Below are positions 11,530-22,073 of a stretch of 64,000 nucleotides of DNA, in pieces (position 1 is the stretch's first letter; each line of letters opens with the position of its first letter). Position numbers and translations under genes: made by a program. The stretch comes from Ichthyophis bannanicus (lineage: Eukaryota > Chordata > Amphibia > Gymnophiona > Ichthyophiidae). The DNA lies in NCBI GenBank assembly GCA_033557465.1, contig CM066040.1:323906297-323970296 (forward strand). The letters are read 5' to 3'. The notes under the pieces are model-generated. The model saw nothing but the letters and a program-made list of their open reading frames with translations, did no database searches and had not been told where the DNA came from.

Positions 11530-11838
11530 AATTCAAAGTATCACTCTCCATTCCATGTCTTCATCGATAACAGTGTACATTGTTCTACTGTATGATAATC
11601 AATTCATCAATGCTGCTTTTAAATAGCTCTCTGTAAATAGTAAACGACTGTTGTATATAGTTCTCTGTAAATAGTTAAATTGTTAAATAGTTAAACATGT
11701 TCCATGTATCATAGTTATTTTTTGTGCCAAAATGTTCTATGTAATTCAGTGTTCAATGGTTTTAACTTGTTCTCTGTAAACCGCCCCTGATCTCTGGAAG
11801 GGGCGGTATAGAAAAGCACACAAATAAATAAATAAAAG
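11530..11838 (+). repeat. SINE/LINE tail nested in the L2-like LINE
   Basis: Plus-strand sequence ends TGTAAACCGCCCCTGATC...GGGGCGGTATAGAAAAG then (AAAT)n at 11820-11836. The same tail plan (TGTAAACCGC, CGGTATATAAGAG, AAATAAAT) closes the SINE at 41719-42007. The left border is uncertain. Confidence 0.45.
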
Positions 11839-11855
11839 TTGGCCCAGGCAGCGTT

Positions 11856-12877
11856 TCATGGGGGAGCTCCGACTGAGGGTGAGACATGATGATCCAATGG
11901 GAGAGGAAGATCAAAGGCTTGACAGAAAAGGTAAGTCTTGAGAAGGGCTTTGAAATGGGAGAACGACAATTCGACACGGAGGCAGTGCAGGAGTGAGTTC
12001 CATAGGGCAGGGCTTAGAAAAAAGAAAGCGGATCGACGAGTACGTTCAAAATGAGCCTGGGACGGGGAAGGAAGGAAGAGATGGTTACCATGTGCTGAGC
12101 ACAAAAGACGGGGAGCAAGCTGGAGATGGACGAGATCAGCCAAGTACTGGGGTATGCTAGTGTGGAAGGCCCTATGAGTAAGGATGAGCACCTTATAGAC
12201 AAATCTGATAGGGAGCCAGTGCAGATTAAGGAGAAGCGGGGTAACGTGGTCAGAGAGAGAAGAGTGGGTGATGAGACGGGCCGCGGTATTCTGGACTAGC
12301 TGAATAGGCCTTAACTGACACTGAGGGCGGCTGGCGAGAGCTGAGTTGCAATAGTCCAGTCGACTGATGACAAGGGATAAGACTAGAGAGGCGATAGAGA
12401 AGGAAGGGAGGAATGACCGGATGGCCCGAATCCTATGCAGATGAAAAAAGGAACTACAAACAAGTGCTGAAATGTGTTGGTGAAAGGAGAGTGAGAAATC
12501 CAAGGTGACACCGAGGTAGGGGAGAGTAGAGACAAGAGGGATGGGAAGAACCGACATGGTAGGGGATAGGGAAGGGGCAGGAGCACCGAAGGAGAACCAG
12601 ATAGCAGCGGACTTAGAAGGATTAACATTTAGAAAGTTCTCAGTGAACAAAGTAGCAATGAGGGCAAGACAAGCAGTGAGAGTGGTGAGATCAGGAGCCA
12701 AGGGATTAGTATGGTGTATAAGGAGGGTATCATCCGCGTAATAGTAGGTGGAGATTCCTGCCTGTTGAATCAACAGAGCAAGCGATGCAAGAAATGTGTT
12801 AAAAAGGAGAGGGGGCAAGGATAGAGCCCTGAGGGATACCACAGTGCAAAGGGATGGAGGGGGAGACGGTGGAACCT
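11856..12877 (-). pseudogene. L2-like LINE ORF2: reverse transcriptase C-terminal half
   Basis: The minus-strand frame opens at the truncation point with a GIPQGS-like phrase in a neighbouring frame and then reads STYYYADDTLLIH, the YxDD catalytic box of LINE reverse transcriptase, followed by SRLDYCNSALA, AARLITHSS, LHWLPIRFVYK and LWNSLLHCLR. These blocks in this order mark the C-terminal region of L2/CR1-group ORF2 proteins. About 340 residues remain. The endonuclease and RT N-terminus are missing, so this is a dead-on-arrival 5'-truncated copy. It ends at a stop next to 11856. Confidence 0.8.
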
Positions 12878-13289
12878 GATGGCTCGGTTGGCGGCCATGA
12901 GCATCGGAGCCTGCCACCAGGCCTGGTTCCAATCTTCACATTTGGAGCAGTGGGTGCAAGAGAAACTCCTGGACGTGCCCTGCCTTAGTGAACAACTTTT
13001 TGGTAAGCCGATGGAGAAGGCAGTGGAGATCGAGATGGAGTACGTCACTAGAACCCATCTCTTCCGCAAGACCTCTATGCTTCCTCGGAAGAAGCAGCCA
13101 ACCAAGAAGCCCTTCTTCCCCAGGAGAGGCTTCCAGTACTGCGACTACCCGCCGTACCCGCCTGCCCCCACGCCGACCACTCCAAAACAGGGGAAGCCTG
13201 GCCAGGGCCACCATAAACCAGAGGGCCCGAAGGCCCAGATGCCGGCTCCCCCACAACCCCCTCAGGGGTTTTGACGCCAGCGACATGGC

Positions 13290-14991
13290 CCCTCGCCCTC
13301 CGGCAATATGGCAGCCAGTAGAGGGACGCCTGTCCTGCTTCGCCCCATCGTGGGCGCTTATCACCTCGGCTACCTGGTTCTCCAGGTCGTCCGGGAGGGC
13401 TATCGCCTCCATTTTGACAGGTTTCCACCTCCTTTCTCCCCAGTGGAGCCTCCTCAACTCCCTGCACATCAGCTTTTGCTGCAGTGGGAATTGCACTCCC
13501 TCCTTGCCCAATGGGCAGTCAAGAAGGTCCCTCCCCACCTTTGAGGTCGGGGCTTTTATTCCCGGTACTTCCTCGTCCCGAAAAAGATAGGGGGTTCTCG
13601 ACCCATCCTTGACTCCGCAAGCTGAACAAGTTCCTGGTGCGGAAGAAATTCAAGATGTTATCTCTTGACGTGCTGCTGCCCTTCCTCTGGCAGGGCGACT
13701 GGCTATGCTGCTTGGATCTGAAGGACGCTTACGCCCATATCTTGATCCATCCCCAACCCAGGCAGTACCTGCGTTTCAGGGTGCAGGGAGAGTACTTCCA
13801 GTACAGGGTGCTCCCCTTCAGCCTTGCGTCCGCCCCACGGGTCTTCACAAAATGCCTAGTTATGGCCGCCGCTCACCTTCGGCACCGGGGCATGCTGGTT
13901 TTTCCCTACCTCGACGACCGGCTTGTTATGGGCTCCTCCGTCAAGGAGGCCCGGCAAGCGATATCGCGCACTGCCCTCCTCCTGGAGAACTTGGGGTTCT
14001 TGGTCAACTACCCAAAGTCTCACCTCTAGCCAGTGCAGGCTCTTGGGTTCATCGGGGCGTGCCTCGATACTCGGCAGGCCATTGCCTTCTTGCCAGTGGA
14101 TCGCTCCACCCACCTTCGAGCTCTGGCGGCTCGCATTCAAAGCGCCCACCGGGTCACTGCTCGGTCCATGCTACATCTCCTGGGCCACATGGCCTCGATC
14201 GCTGCATGTGGTTCCTCACTCCCACCTGCATATGCGGACGGCTCAGTGGTGTCTCATTACCCAATAGAGTCTGTCCCTCTGACACCTCAGGGACCCCCGT
14301 CGCTTGTCCCTGAACTGGTGGCAAAACCCCCGCAACCTCCTGCGGGGATTGCCCTTCCAGGCCTCACAGCACAAGGTGGTGCTGACCACAGACGCTTCCC
14401 TGTTAGGGTGAGGAGCCCATTACGGGTCTCTCTGCACACAGGGACAATGGTCACCCACGGAGGCTCAGCAGCAGATAAACATGCTTGAGCTTCGGGCCAT
14501 CCGGTGGGCCCTGAGGGCCTTCGAGGATCTCTTCAGCAGGAAGTCGGTTCTGGTACAGACCGACAACCGGGTAGCGATGTTTTACATCAACAAAGAGGAG
14601 GGCACCGGGTCACACTCCCTCTGCAGGGAAGCAGTCCTCATCTGCTCCTTCGCCGCCCGACGGGGGATGTCCCTCAAGGCGACGTACCTTCCAGGTCAGG
14701 AGAATGGCCTGGCGGGCAGACTCAGCAGAATCTTTGCCCCCCACAAGTGGCGATTGGATCCCAGAGTAGCAGGCTGGCTGTTTCTATGCAGGGGCACTCC
14801 AGCGATGGACCTCTTCGCCAGCCCCCAGAACACACAGCTCCCTCGCTTTTGCAGCTTGGTACCGCACCCGGGCAGGGAGGGCCCCGATGCATTTCTCCTG
14901 GACTGGTCCTCCAGTCTCCTATCTGCATTCCGTGCTTTCCCCCTCATTGCGAGGACTCTTCAAGGCTCAACGGGACGGGGCATTGCTGATT
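13290..14991 (+). pseudogene. DIRS A pol (RT-RNase H), first part
   Basis: Follows the gag stop by a few bases, in another frame as in the other copies. Recognisable blocks: VVREGYRLHF, FYSRYFLVPKK, LDLKDAYAHILIHP (RT motif A), VLPFSLASAPRVFTK, and FPYLDDRL (catalytic YLDD), then RNase H blocks MLELRAIRWAL and QTDNRVAMFYINK, and the Dam-like block MDLFASPQN. Stops at about 13542-13544 and 14027-14029 and frameshifts near 13615 and 14220 inactivate it. DIRS B interrupts it at 14990. The coding continues at 21899. Confidence 0.85.
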
Positions 14992-15152
14992 CTCCAGGAC
15001 CAAGCAGGAAGTCAGTCCTCACATATGGGTGTCATCGACACCGATGAAGCCCTAGCGGAGCATTTCCCCAGCTTTCCATGAAAGCCTTTGGGAATGCAGG
15101 CACGCATGCGCGGTTCCCTTCCCGCCTAAAGGTGCCATCTTAACTCAGTCTC
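14990..15152 (+). repeat. DIRS B left inverted terminal repeat
   Basis: Contains CACATATGGGTGTCATCGAC and the stem TCATCG...CGATGA. Inverted at 21716-21898 and partly in the ICR at 20107-20215. Confidence 0.88.
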
Positions 15153-15401
15153 TCTTTTTTCCGAGAAGCCCACCGGACGTGTGTCCTGTCATCCCGGATA
15201 AAAGTTTGATTTTTTCGGCGATTCTCGCTATTTTTCTTCTCCGGTTCGACGCCGGTTCCCCTCCCGCCGGGTTCGGTACACCGGTATCGAGCCCCTTTCT
15301 TCTTTTTCAGTTTTTGCCCTTCGTGGCTGGCGTTCGCGCCCTTTTTTGCTTTTTCCCTGGAAGGCCGGGCCTCTGACCTCGCGGGGACTCTTTTTTCCCC
15401 G

Positions 15402-17323
15402 ATGACTTCCAGCGGTTTTAAAAAGTGTGATCTGTGTAAGAAGTTGATGTCTCTCACCGACACACACGACTGCTGCCTTCGGTGCCTCGGTCCTGATCAT
15501 GACCCTAAGAAATGTGGACCCTGTGGGAAGATGTCTTCCAAGGCACTGCGAAGTCGCCAGCAGCAGAAAGAAAGGCTTTTTTCTGACTCAGCCTCCGGCC
15601 GGGCCTGGACCTCGTCTGAGGCCTCGACATCTCGGGATTTGGATCCCGAGTGCCGTCGTGGCTCCTCAGACAGGGGGTCCCCCGACCGGGAACGCAAGAG
15701 GAAGAAGCAGCTCGTGAGGGCGTCGTCGGAAGAGGTCCCTGGCTCCTCGAGGGCCAGGTCTAAGACCCTCGACCATCGCCCGGGCCCGTGGAACAGGAGA
15801 AGCCTGCCAAGGTTCCTCGCGTCGAGCTGGAGTCTGCTGGACACGTAAGTCCTGTAGTCCTCGAGGACTCTCCTCCCAGGGAACCGACGTTGGGCCCGGC
15901 GCCGCCAGGGCCCGAGTCAGTGGCTGCTGCATCTCTCGAGCTGAGTCTCAGGATGACATCCTTGGCGTGTAGACTGTCTGCCTTCATGGAGCAGCAGCAG
16001 GCGCTGATGGCCAGCCTGTCTGGCGCATCTGCCCCGACCTCCAGGACATCGAAGTCGACCCCGGAGACCGAGCCAATACTCGAGACCATGAAGGCTCGAG
16101 GTCGACCTCGGTCACGGTCTCCCTCGACCTCCCGTTCAGGACCAAGGACGGCGACGCCGGTGCCTCCGGCGTCGGGGCGGGTGCTCCCGGGCCCCGCGAG
16201 GTTGGACTCTGACTCCTCGTCGGACGAGTCCGCCTGGGAGACGGAGGATGAGGAGTCCCCCGACACATTCAAGACTCGGTGCGTCCCGTCGGAGTCACCG
16301 CAGTCTGAACCCCGGAGTAGATCCCCTCCAGAGGATACCCGGTTCTCGGAGTTTGTCCGGGATATGGCCACCGCATTGGCTATCCCGGCGGACCCCGAGG
16401 AAGAGCCTCGAGCCGAGGAGCTCGAGGCCCTGCAGTACGACTCTCTTCCGAAGGAGGCCTTTACTGTCCCGGTTCCTCCGATGCTGGAACGACTCCTCTT
16501 CCGGATGTGGGAGGCACCGTCCTCCGCACCGGTTCTAAGCAAGCGGGTCGATTCAATTTATTGACTCCGGAAGAGCCCTGGCTTTCAGAAGGCGCAGCTA
16601 CCACACCATTCCATGGTGGTGGAAACGGCCATGCATCGCCTGAAAAGTCAGAAGATGCACTCCGCGGTGCCTCCTGGCAGGGAGGCCCGAAACCTCGATG
16701 GTTTTGGTAGAAAGTGCTTCTAGGGCTCGATGCTTGCTTGCCGTGTCCCGTCTTACCAGCTGTACATGGGCATGTACTTGCGGGACCTGGCCAAGGAGTT
16801 GGCCAGGTTCTCTGCTGGTCTCTCCGGGGAGCCCTTGCAGAAATTCAAGTCCTTGTCCTCGGGGATTCGGGAATGCTCCAAGTTTATGTCCCGCACCGTC
16901 TACGATGGCTTCGAGGCTTCGGCCCGAGTTGCAGCAGCCGGCATCGCGGCTCGACGCCAGGCATGGCTGCAGTCATCAGACCTCGAGCCATGGGTTCAGG
17001 ACAAGTTGGTCGATGTCCCTTGCCGAGGTGAGAACCTTTTTGGCAAGCCCATGGTCGAGAAGGCCGCACAGCTCGAGACCGAGCACCTTACAAGGACAAG
17101 GCTGTCTAGAAAGACCTCTGCCCCTTCTCACAAGAAGAAGGGCTCAGGTAAAAAGCCCTTTTACCCGAGGAAGGGCACTGCCTACAAACAGTACCCTCAG
17201 TATCAGGCTGCCCAAGCTGCACCCCAGGGTCAGCAAGCCAAGGGGCAGGGTAATGGGCCCCATAGGCAGAGGACCCCCAAGCCTCCGGCCCCTGCTCCCA
17301 CTCAGCAGGGTGGGGGTTTTTGA
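15402..17323 (+). pseudogene. DIRS B gag-like ORF, broken
   Basis: Start at 15402 (MTSSGFKKCDLC). The Cys/His array CDLC, CCLRCLGPDHDPKKC, C is intact at residues 8-50. A Ser/Arg-rich middle follows. A frameshift between 15788 and 15848 moves the frame; the conserved half then reads FVRDMATALAIPADPEEEP and VPPMLERLLFRMWEAP. A TGA at 16562-16564 replaces a CGA found in C and F, and a TAG near 16721 replaces CAG. The remaining C-terminus (SSDLEPWVQDKL, LFGKPM, basic KKKGSGKKPFYPRK, QQGGGF end) is open to 17323. Family role: RNA-binding structural protein. Confidence 0.85.
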
Positions 17324-19139
17324 CTCCTTAAGCATAGCCTCTCCGTCCCTGCTCTCCCAACCTTGCACAGGAGGTCGCCTCGCCCTCTTTGCCCACCAGT
17401 GGCCCCACATCACTGGGGACAGTTGGGTGTTAAACATAGTCCACAGGGGCTATGCACTACACTTTCACCAGCCGCCTCCTCCATATTTTCCAGGACAGCC
17501 TCCAAGGCCTCCCCAGCACACAGATCTTCTCCTCCAGGAGCTCCAAGGTCTGTTGGTGGACAGGGCGGTGGAGCCTGTGCCTCCCCACTTGCAAGGTCAA
17601 GGGTTCTACTCCAGGTATTTCCTGGTACCCAAAAGAACCGGTGGCCTTCGACCTATTCTAGACCTCAGAAACCTCAACAGGTTCCTAGAGAAGGAAAAGT
17701 TCAAGATGCTTACTCTTGGAACACTTCTGCCCTACCTCCAGCAGGGAGATTGGCTATGGTCCTTAGATCTAAAGGATGCGTACACTCACATCCTCATTCA
17801 TCCAGACCACAGAAAGTACCTCAAGTTCATTGTGGGAGGAAACCATTATCAGTACAGAGTACTGCCTTTTGGCCTAACCTCCGCTCCCAGAGTCTTTACC
17901 AAATGCCTGGCAGTGGTGGCGGCCTACCTGAGAAATCAGGGCATCTTTGTCTTTCCCTATCTAGACGACTGGCTCATAAGAGGTCAGACGTGCCAGGAGG
18001 CCTGACAGGCCACCCTCCAAACTATTGCTCTTCTTCAAAGCTTGGGGTTTGTAATAAACTTCGCAAAGTCCACTTTGCTCCCTTCCCAGAACTTGGAGTT
18101 CATAGGGGCAAGGCTGGACTCTCTCCTGGCAAAGACATTCTTGCCAGCAGACAGGGCCCAAAGACTGATGGACTTGGCAAAACAGTTTCTCAGCGGGTCA
18201 ATGGTCTCCGCAAGACTCTGCCTGAGACTGCTTGGCCACATGGCTTCGACAGTTCATGTGACCCCCAATGCCAGGCTCCATATGCGGCCTGCACAGTGGT
18301 GCCTTCGGAGTCAGTGGTCACAGGCCACAGGCAGCCTCAGAGACAAGATAAGGGTGTCCAGACCTTTTCTGGACTCCCTCAACTGGTGGCTGCACCCACC
18401 CAATCTACTGAAAGGGGTGCCTTTTCAAATTCCTGGGTACACAGTGGTACTGACCACAGACGCCTCCCTGCAGGGCTGGGGGGCTCATTGTCTGAATAAG
18501 TGCACCCAGGGCCTGTGGTCTCTCTGGGAAGCCGCACAGCAGATCAATCTCCTAGAACTCAGGGCTATTCGATTAGCACTCAAAGCTTTCTCTCCTGCCC
18601 TGGCTCATCAATCTGTCCTGGTTCAGACAGACAACCAGGTAGTCATGTTTTATGTGAACAAGCAAGGCGGGACTGGGTCCAGGCTCCTTTGTCGGGAGGC
18701 ACAGGACCTTTGCTCATTTGCCCTCAAACACAACATGCTCCTCAAGGCTGTGTACCTCCCAGGCCAGGAAAACTACTTGGCCGACAGGTTGAGCAAAATT
18801 CTGCAGCCCCACGAGTGGCAGCTGCATCCTTTGGTAGTTCAGAAGATCTTCCTGAAATGGGGTCTTCCTTTGATAGATCTCTTTGCCAGTCCACTGAACA
18901 AACAGCTGCCAAAGTTCTGCTCCAGGCAACCGCATCCTCTGCGGTTAGCAGCAGATGCTTTTCTGATACCCTGGTCACAGGGCCTCCTGTATGCGTTTCC
19001 TCCCACGCCCTTGGTGGCCCGAACCCTGTTCAAGATTCTTCAGGACAAGGCCTCGGTCCTGCTGGTAGCTCCCAGGTGGTCGAGACAGCCTTGGTTTCCA
19101 CTTCTGCTTCAGCTTGCAATGGATCCCCCAGGGACTTAA
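17324..19139 (+). pseudogene. DIRS B pol (RT, RNase H, Dam-like)
   Basis: The frame differs from gag by +1. RT blocks: FYSRYFLVPKRTGGLRPILD, SLDLKDAYTHILIHP, LPFGLTSAPRVFTK and FPYLDDWLIR (catalytic YLDD). A TGA at 18003-18005 is the only stop. The same frame resumes with GFVINFAKSTLLPSQ, the RNase H acidic residues in LTTDASLQGWG, LELRAIRLAL, QTDNQVVMFYVNKQ and ENYLADRLSK, and the Dam-like end DLFASPLN, LLYAFPPTPL and LLVAPRWSRQPWFP. The pol end is lost in the deletion that fuses it to YR sequence at about 19128. Confidence 0.88.
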
Positions 19140-19980
19140 GACCAATTCTGTTCGGGTCCACCTCTCAGCTCTAGCAGCTCACCACGCACTAGTGGAAGGA
19201 CATTCTCTGTCGGTTCACCCCTTGGTGTCCCGCTTTCTCAGAGGTTTGCTTTTGCTCAAGCCTCCAATCCGTCCTCCTGCTCCTGAGTGGGAGTTGAATG
19301 TGGTCTTGCAGCAACTGACTCGCCCACCTTTTGAGCCGATGGCTACTTGCCCTCTACGCTTCCTGTCCTGGAAGACACTCTTCTTGGTAGCCCTAACCTC
19401 GGCCAGGCGAGTGAGTGAGCTTCAGGCCCTGGTCTGTGACAGGCCTTACACTTGCTTCTATAGGAACAGGGTAGTCCTTAGGACTCATCCAAAGTTCCTC
19501 CCTAAAGTTGTCTCCTCCTTCCACCTTAACCAAGAGGTGGTTCTTCCAACATTCTTCCCTAGGCCTCATGCAAGCCAGGCTGAAGCAGTTCTGCATACCC
19601 TGGACTGTAGGAGGGCCTTATCCTTCTACCTTGACCGTACGCAGGGGCACAGGAGGGCTACTCAACTCTTCGTATCTTTTGACCCTAATAAGTTGGGGTT
19701 GGCTGTGTCCAAGCGTACCTTGTCCATCTGGGTGGCTGACTGTATCACCTGGGCTTACAAGGCAGCTGACCTTCCTTTGCAGGGTCAGGTCACGGCCCAC
19801 CGTGTCAGGGCAATGGCTGCCTCAATGGCTCATCTCTGCTCTGTACCGTTGGTAGACATCTGCAGGGCTGCAACTTGGTCTTCAAGCCAGACTTTCGCGG
19901 CCCACTACTGTCTGGAGAGGGAGTCCCGTAGGGACAGTGCTTTTGGCCAGGCAGTACTCCGGAATCTCTTTGAGGTTTAG
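19114..19980 (+). pseudogene. DIRS B tyrosine recombinase, N-terminally deleted
   Basis: An open frame of 288 codons ends at 19980. It retains the catalytic domain: box I TSARRVSELQAL (Arg), the HxxR of TAHRVRAMAASM, ATW, and the nucleophile Tyr in AAHYCLE. The N-terminal SAM-like DNA-binding segment seen in C, D and F is missing because of a deletion of about 290 bp at 19128. The nominal start codon of this frame is upstream of the deletion point and not the native start. Family role: integration of the circular DNA intermediate, in the nucleus. The truncation makes it inactive as a complete enzyme. Confidence 0.85.
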
Positions 19981-20106
19981 GCAACTCCTGCCCTCTGTTG
20001 GGCTTCCGGTGGAGGTTGTCTCAGTGAAAAGCCTTTCTTTGATGCTGGGACTAGAGGGAGTTCTCTTGTTCAGCCTGGGTTCCTTGTTAGCCCAGAGCTA
20101 GGGAGT

Positions 20107-20215
20107 CACCCATATGTGAGGACTGACTTCCTGCTTGGTCCTGGAGAAAGAGTAGTTACTCACCTGTAACAGGTGTTCTCCAGGAGCAGCAGGAATCAGT
20201 CCTCACAACCCTCCC
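20107..20215. repeat. DIRS B internal complementary region (ICR)
   Basis: Reads as the reverse complement of the left end (CCCATATGTGAGGACTGACT...CTGGAGAA) followed directly by the reverse complement of the right end (AGAGTAGTTACTCACCTGTA...). It matches B's own ends, including CATATG and ACTACTCT. Confidence 0.9.
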
Positions 20216-20245
20216 TCCTCCCCTGGGAGTTGCAGTTGTACCTAG

Positions 20246-21663
20246 TGTAGTGATGAAAGCTCCCAGGAAGACATGGAAATGGAAGAAAATCCTAGTTTCC
20301 CCTTTGAAATGAATGACAGTGCACTTGTGCATAAGACTTGCAAGCCAGATCAGAAAAAAACCCAGCTCCCTGCTAAGATCAGGCCACACCCTAGCTCAGG
20401 GGTGGAGACAAGCTTGCCTGATGATTGGTCACACAGGTGCAGAGAACAGGGAGTGCCTAGCAGCCAACGGTTCTTAAAACCATGAGCAGAGCAGAAAGGG
20501 GAGGGAAGGAGGAAAGCAAAGGACAACAGAGAGAGCAAGGCTGAGCATAGCTGGAGGAGAAAGAAAGAAGAAAACTCCCAGGAAAGCAGCTACCTCAGAG
20601 GGCCTGGAGAAGGACATAAGGAGGCTGAATTTCAGAGCCTGGAGGATCCCAGGGAGAAAGAAATCAGCGCTTGTCTGAGGATCCATCCCCAAGGTAAAGC
20701 CAGCAGTTTCAGAGTTGAGAAATCAACAGAGAAACAGTTTGCTATTGCTAAGGTCCAGGAAGCAGAGCCCTCACCGTCTACTGCTAAGAGGTGGGTGGAA
20801 AGCTTTACGTATGGGAAAAGTCATAGCCCTGATAAAGGCAGAACAGCTGAGTCTTCAAAGCTAGAAGCACTGAGAGAGTTGTTTGCTGAGGGAAAAGTTC
20901 ACTCCCCTAATACAACTGTGCCTTTACAAGCTGAATTGCTGTGGAATCAGTTCCAGGAATTTCTAAAGGAGAGAAAGTCTGGGAGAGTTTGTAACTTTGA
21001 TAGAGATACCTTATATCCTGATGCCATAGAAGGAATGCAAATAGATTCCTGTTTGCCAAGCTCTGAGTGTGAACCTGTACCAGTGGATTGCTCATTGTGT
21101 TTAAAAGGAGAGTCTGCATTATTGAACTGAGCTGAGAGACTGTGAAACAATATGGAGAATAAGTACAATACCTGCTTAGAATTAAGGAAAGCTAATACTG
21201 TGTTTTACTAAGCTTAATTGCCTTCTGAAGCTAAGAAGCAGTGCTTAGAAGAAGTTTGCTTTGAGAAAAGAAAATCACAGCTGTTGCAAGTTTATCTGTA
21301 TTTTTGTTGAATGACCACACGAGGCAGTCCTCGGTGTAAGCTTGTGGGAATAAGAACAGCTGAACAGTGGAAAAGAGGTTTTTGGTTACGTCATTCTCTG
21401 TTACCTGATTTATCCTTTATGTTGGAGAAGCATCCTTTTTTCCTTGTTTGTGTATTGAGCTTAAATGCCCTGGAAATCCCCACAAAGTAAATTTTCTTGC
21501 TGCCTTGAACCACTGACTCACAACTACAATTTGTCCTTAAAGAATAAACTAACTACAAGTCCCAGCATACCTCTGGTGACAACAAGGGAAGCTTTATTCA
21601 AAAGTGGACAACATAAGGCTGTTTCCTGCTTGTAAGATCTTGGGCCCAAGCGGAAGCATCGCA
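20246..21663 (+). mobile_element. LTR-like insertion (putative solo LTR) in DIRS B
   Basis: Bounded by TG (20246) and CA (21663), with CTAG on both sides (20242-20245 and 21664-21667). Removing it restores the short ICR-to-right-ITR spacer seen in DIRS F. An AATAAA lies at about 21543. An open frame at 20795-21130 (111 codons, no recognised domain) may be chance. No internal repeats or pol were seen. At 1.4 kb it would be a long solo LTR; another non-autonomous element is possible. Confidence 0.45.
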
Positions 21664-21715
21664 CTAGTTTGTTTTTTCTTTTTTGTGTGCTATTCTTAGC
21701 TATGTCATTTGACTG

Positions 21716-21898
21716 AGGTAAGATGGTACCTTTAGGCAGGAAGGGAACCGTGCATGCGTGCCTGCATTCCCAAAGGCTTTCATGGAAAGCTGGGGAAATG
21801 CTCCGCTAGGGCTTCATCAGCATCGATGACACCCATATGTGAGGACTGATTCCTGCAGCTCCTGGAGAACACCTGTTACAGGTGAGTAACTACTCTTT
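21716..21898 (+). repeat. DIRS B right inverted terminal repeat
   Basis: Inverted copy of the left ITR (including TTTCATGGAAAGC against CTTTCCATGAAAG), plus a right-only extension with the palindrome CACCTGTTACAGGTG and GTGAGTAACTACTCT. Confidence 0.88.
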
Positions 21899-22073
21899 CT
21901 CGTGGCCCCTTCAGGGCCTCGGGCAGCCTTGGTTCCTGCTCCGGCTGTCGTCGGAGCCTCCGATTTCCCTGGGCTCTGCCAGGGACTTGCTAACACAAGA
22001 GGAGGGTCGGGTACTGCACCCGAACCTAACCTCCCTATCCCTCACCGCCTGGTGGCTGAACAGGTCTCTCTAG
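21899..22073 (+). pseudogene. DIRS A pol, last part after DIRS B
   Basis: Continues the Dam-like end of A pol: RQPWFLLRL-like codons, then DLLTQEEGRVLHPN and TAWWLNRSL, matching the pol ends of C, D and F. It begins immediately after the TT at the B right junction. Confidence 0.85.

Larger units (their letters stand above)
11269..12877 (-). mobile_element. L2/CR1-group LINE inserted in DIRS A gag
   Basis: It separates two gag halves that read ...CCTCCTAT and GATGGC..., exactly adjacent codons in the other DIRS copies. On the minus strand it carries a 5'-truncated ORF2 and ends in a TAAATAAATAAATAAA-type tail at the 11269 side. No clear target duplication is visible. A plus-oriented repeat tail (11530-11838) interrupts its 3' region. 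Confidence 0.8.
9803..13274 (+). pseudogene. DIRS A gag-like ORF, broken
   Basis: The chosen start at 9803 (MATGFKKCDRC) matches the gag start of the other copies. The N-terminus keeps the family Cys/His array: CDRC, then CCLRCLGADY, then CSLC. A stop at 10310-10312 and frameshifts break the Ser/Pro-rich middle. The conserved second half resumes at about 10768 (LRMWEAPAS, HTSMVVESAM) and runs to a TGA at 11257-11259 where the other copies have CGA. After the LINE insertion the C-terminal part continues from 12878 (HQAWFQSSHLEQWV, LFGKPM) to the Lys/Pro-rich tail ending PPQGF at 13274. Presumed role in the family: nucleoprotein binding the element RNA. Confidence 0.8.
14990..21898 (+). mobile_element. 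DIRS B: subfamily I copy nested in DIRS A
   Basis: Left end TTCTCCAGG at 14990 and right end ACTACTCTTT at 21898. The A pol frame continues across B without gain or loss except a shared TT: ...GCTGA-TT then TT-CTCGTGG. B has its own gag, pol, YR, ICR and ITRs, with two gag stops, one pol stop, a roughly 290-bp deletion spanning the pol/YR boundary, and an LTR-like insertion (20246-21663). It is younger than A but inactive. Confidence 0.92.

Noticed and set aside
20795..21130. 111-codon ORF in the LTR-like insert of DIRS B as a host or viral gene
   Set aside because: No domain, no neighbours, and the surrounding sequence has the look of non-coding LTR DNA.
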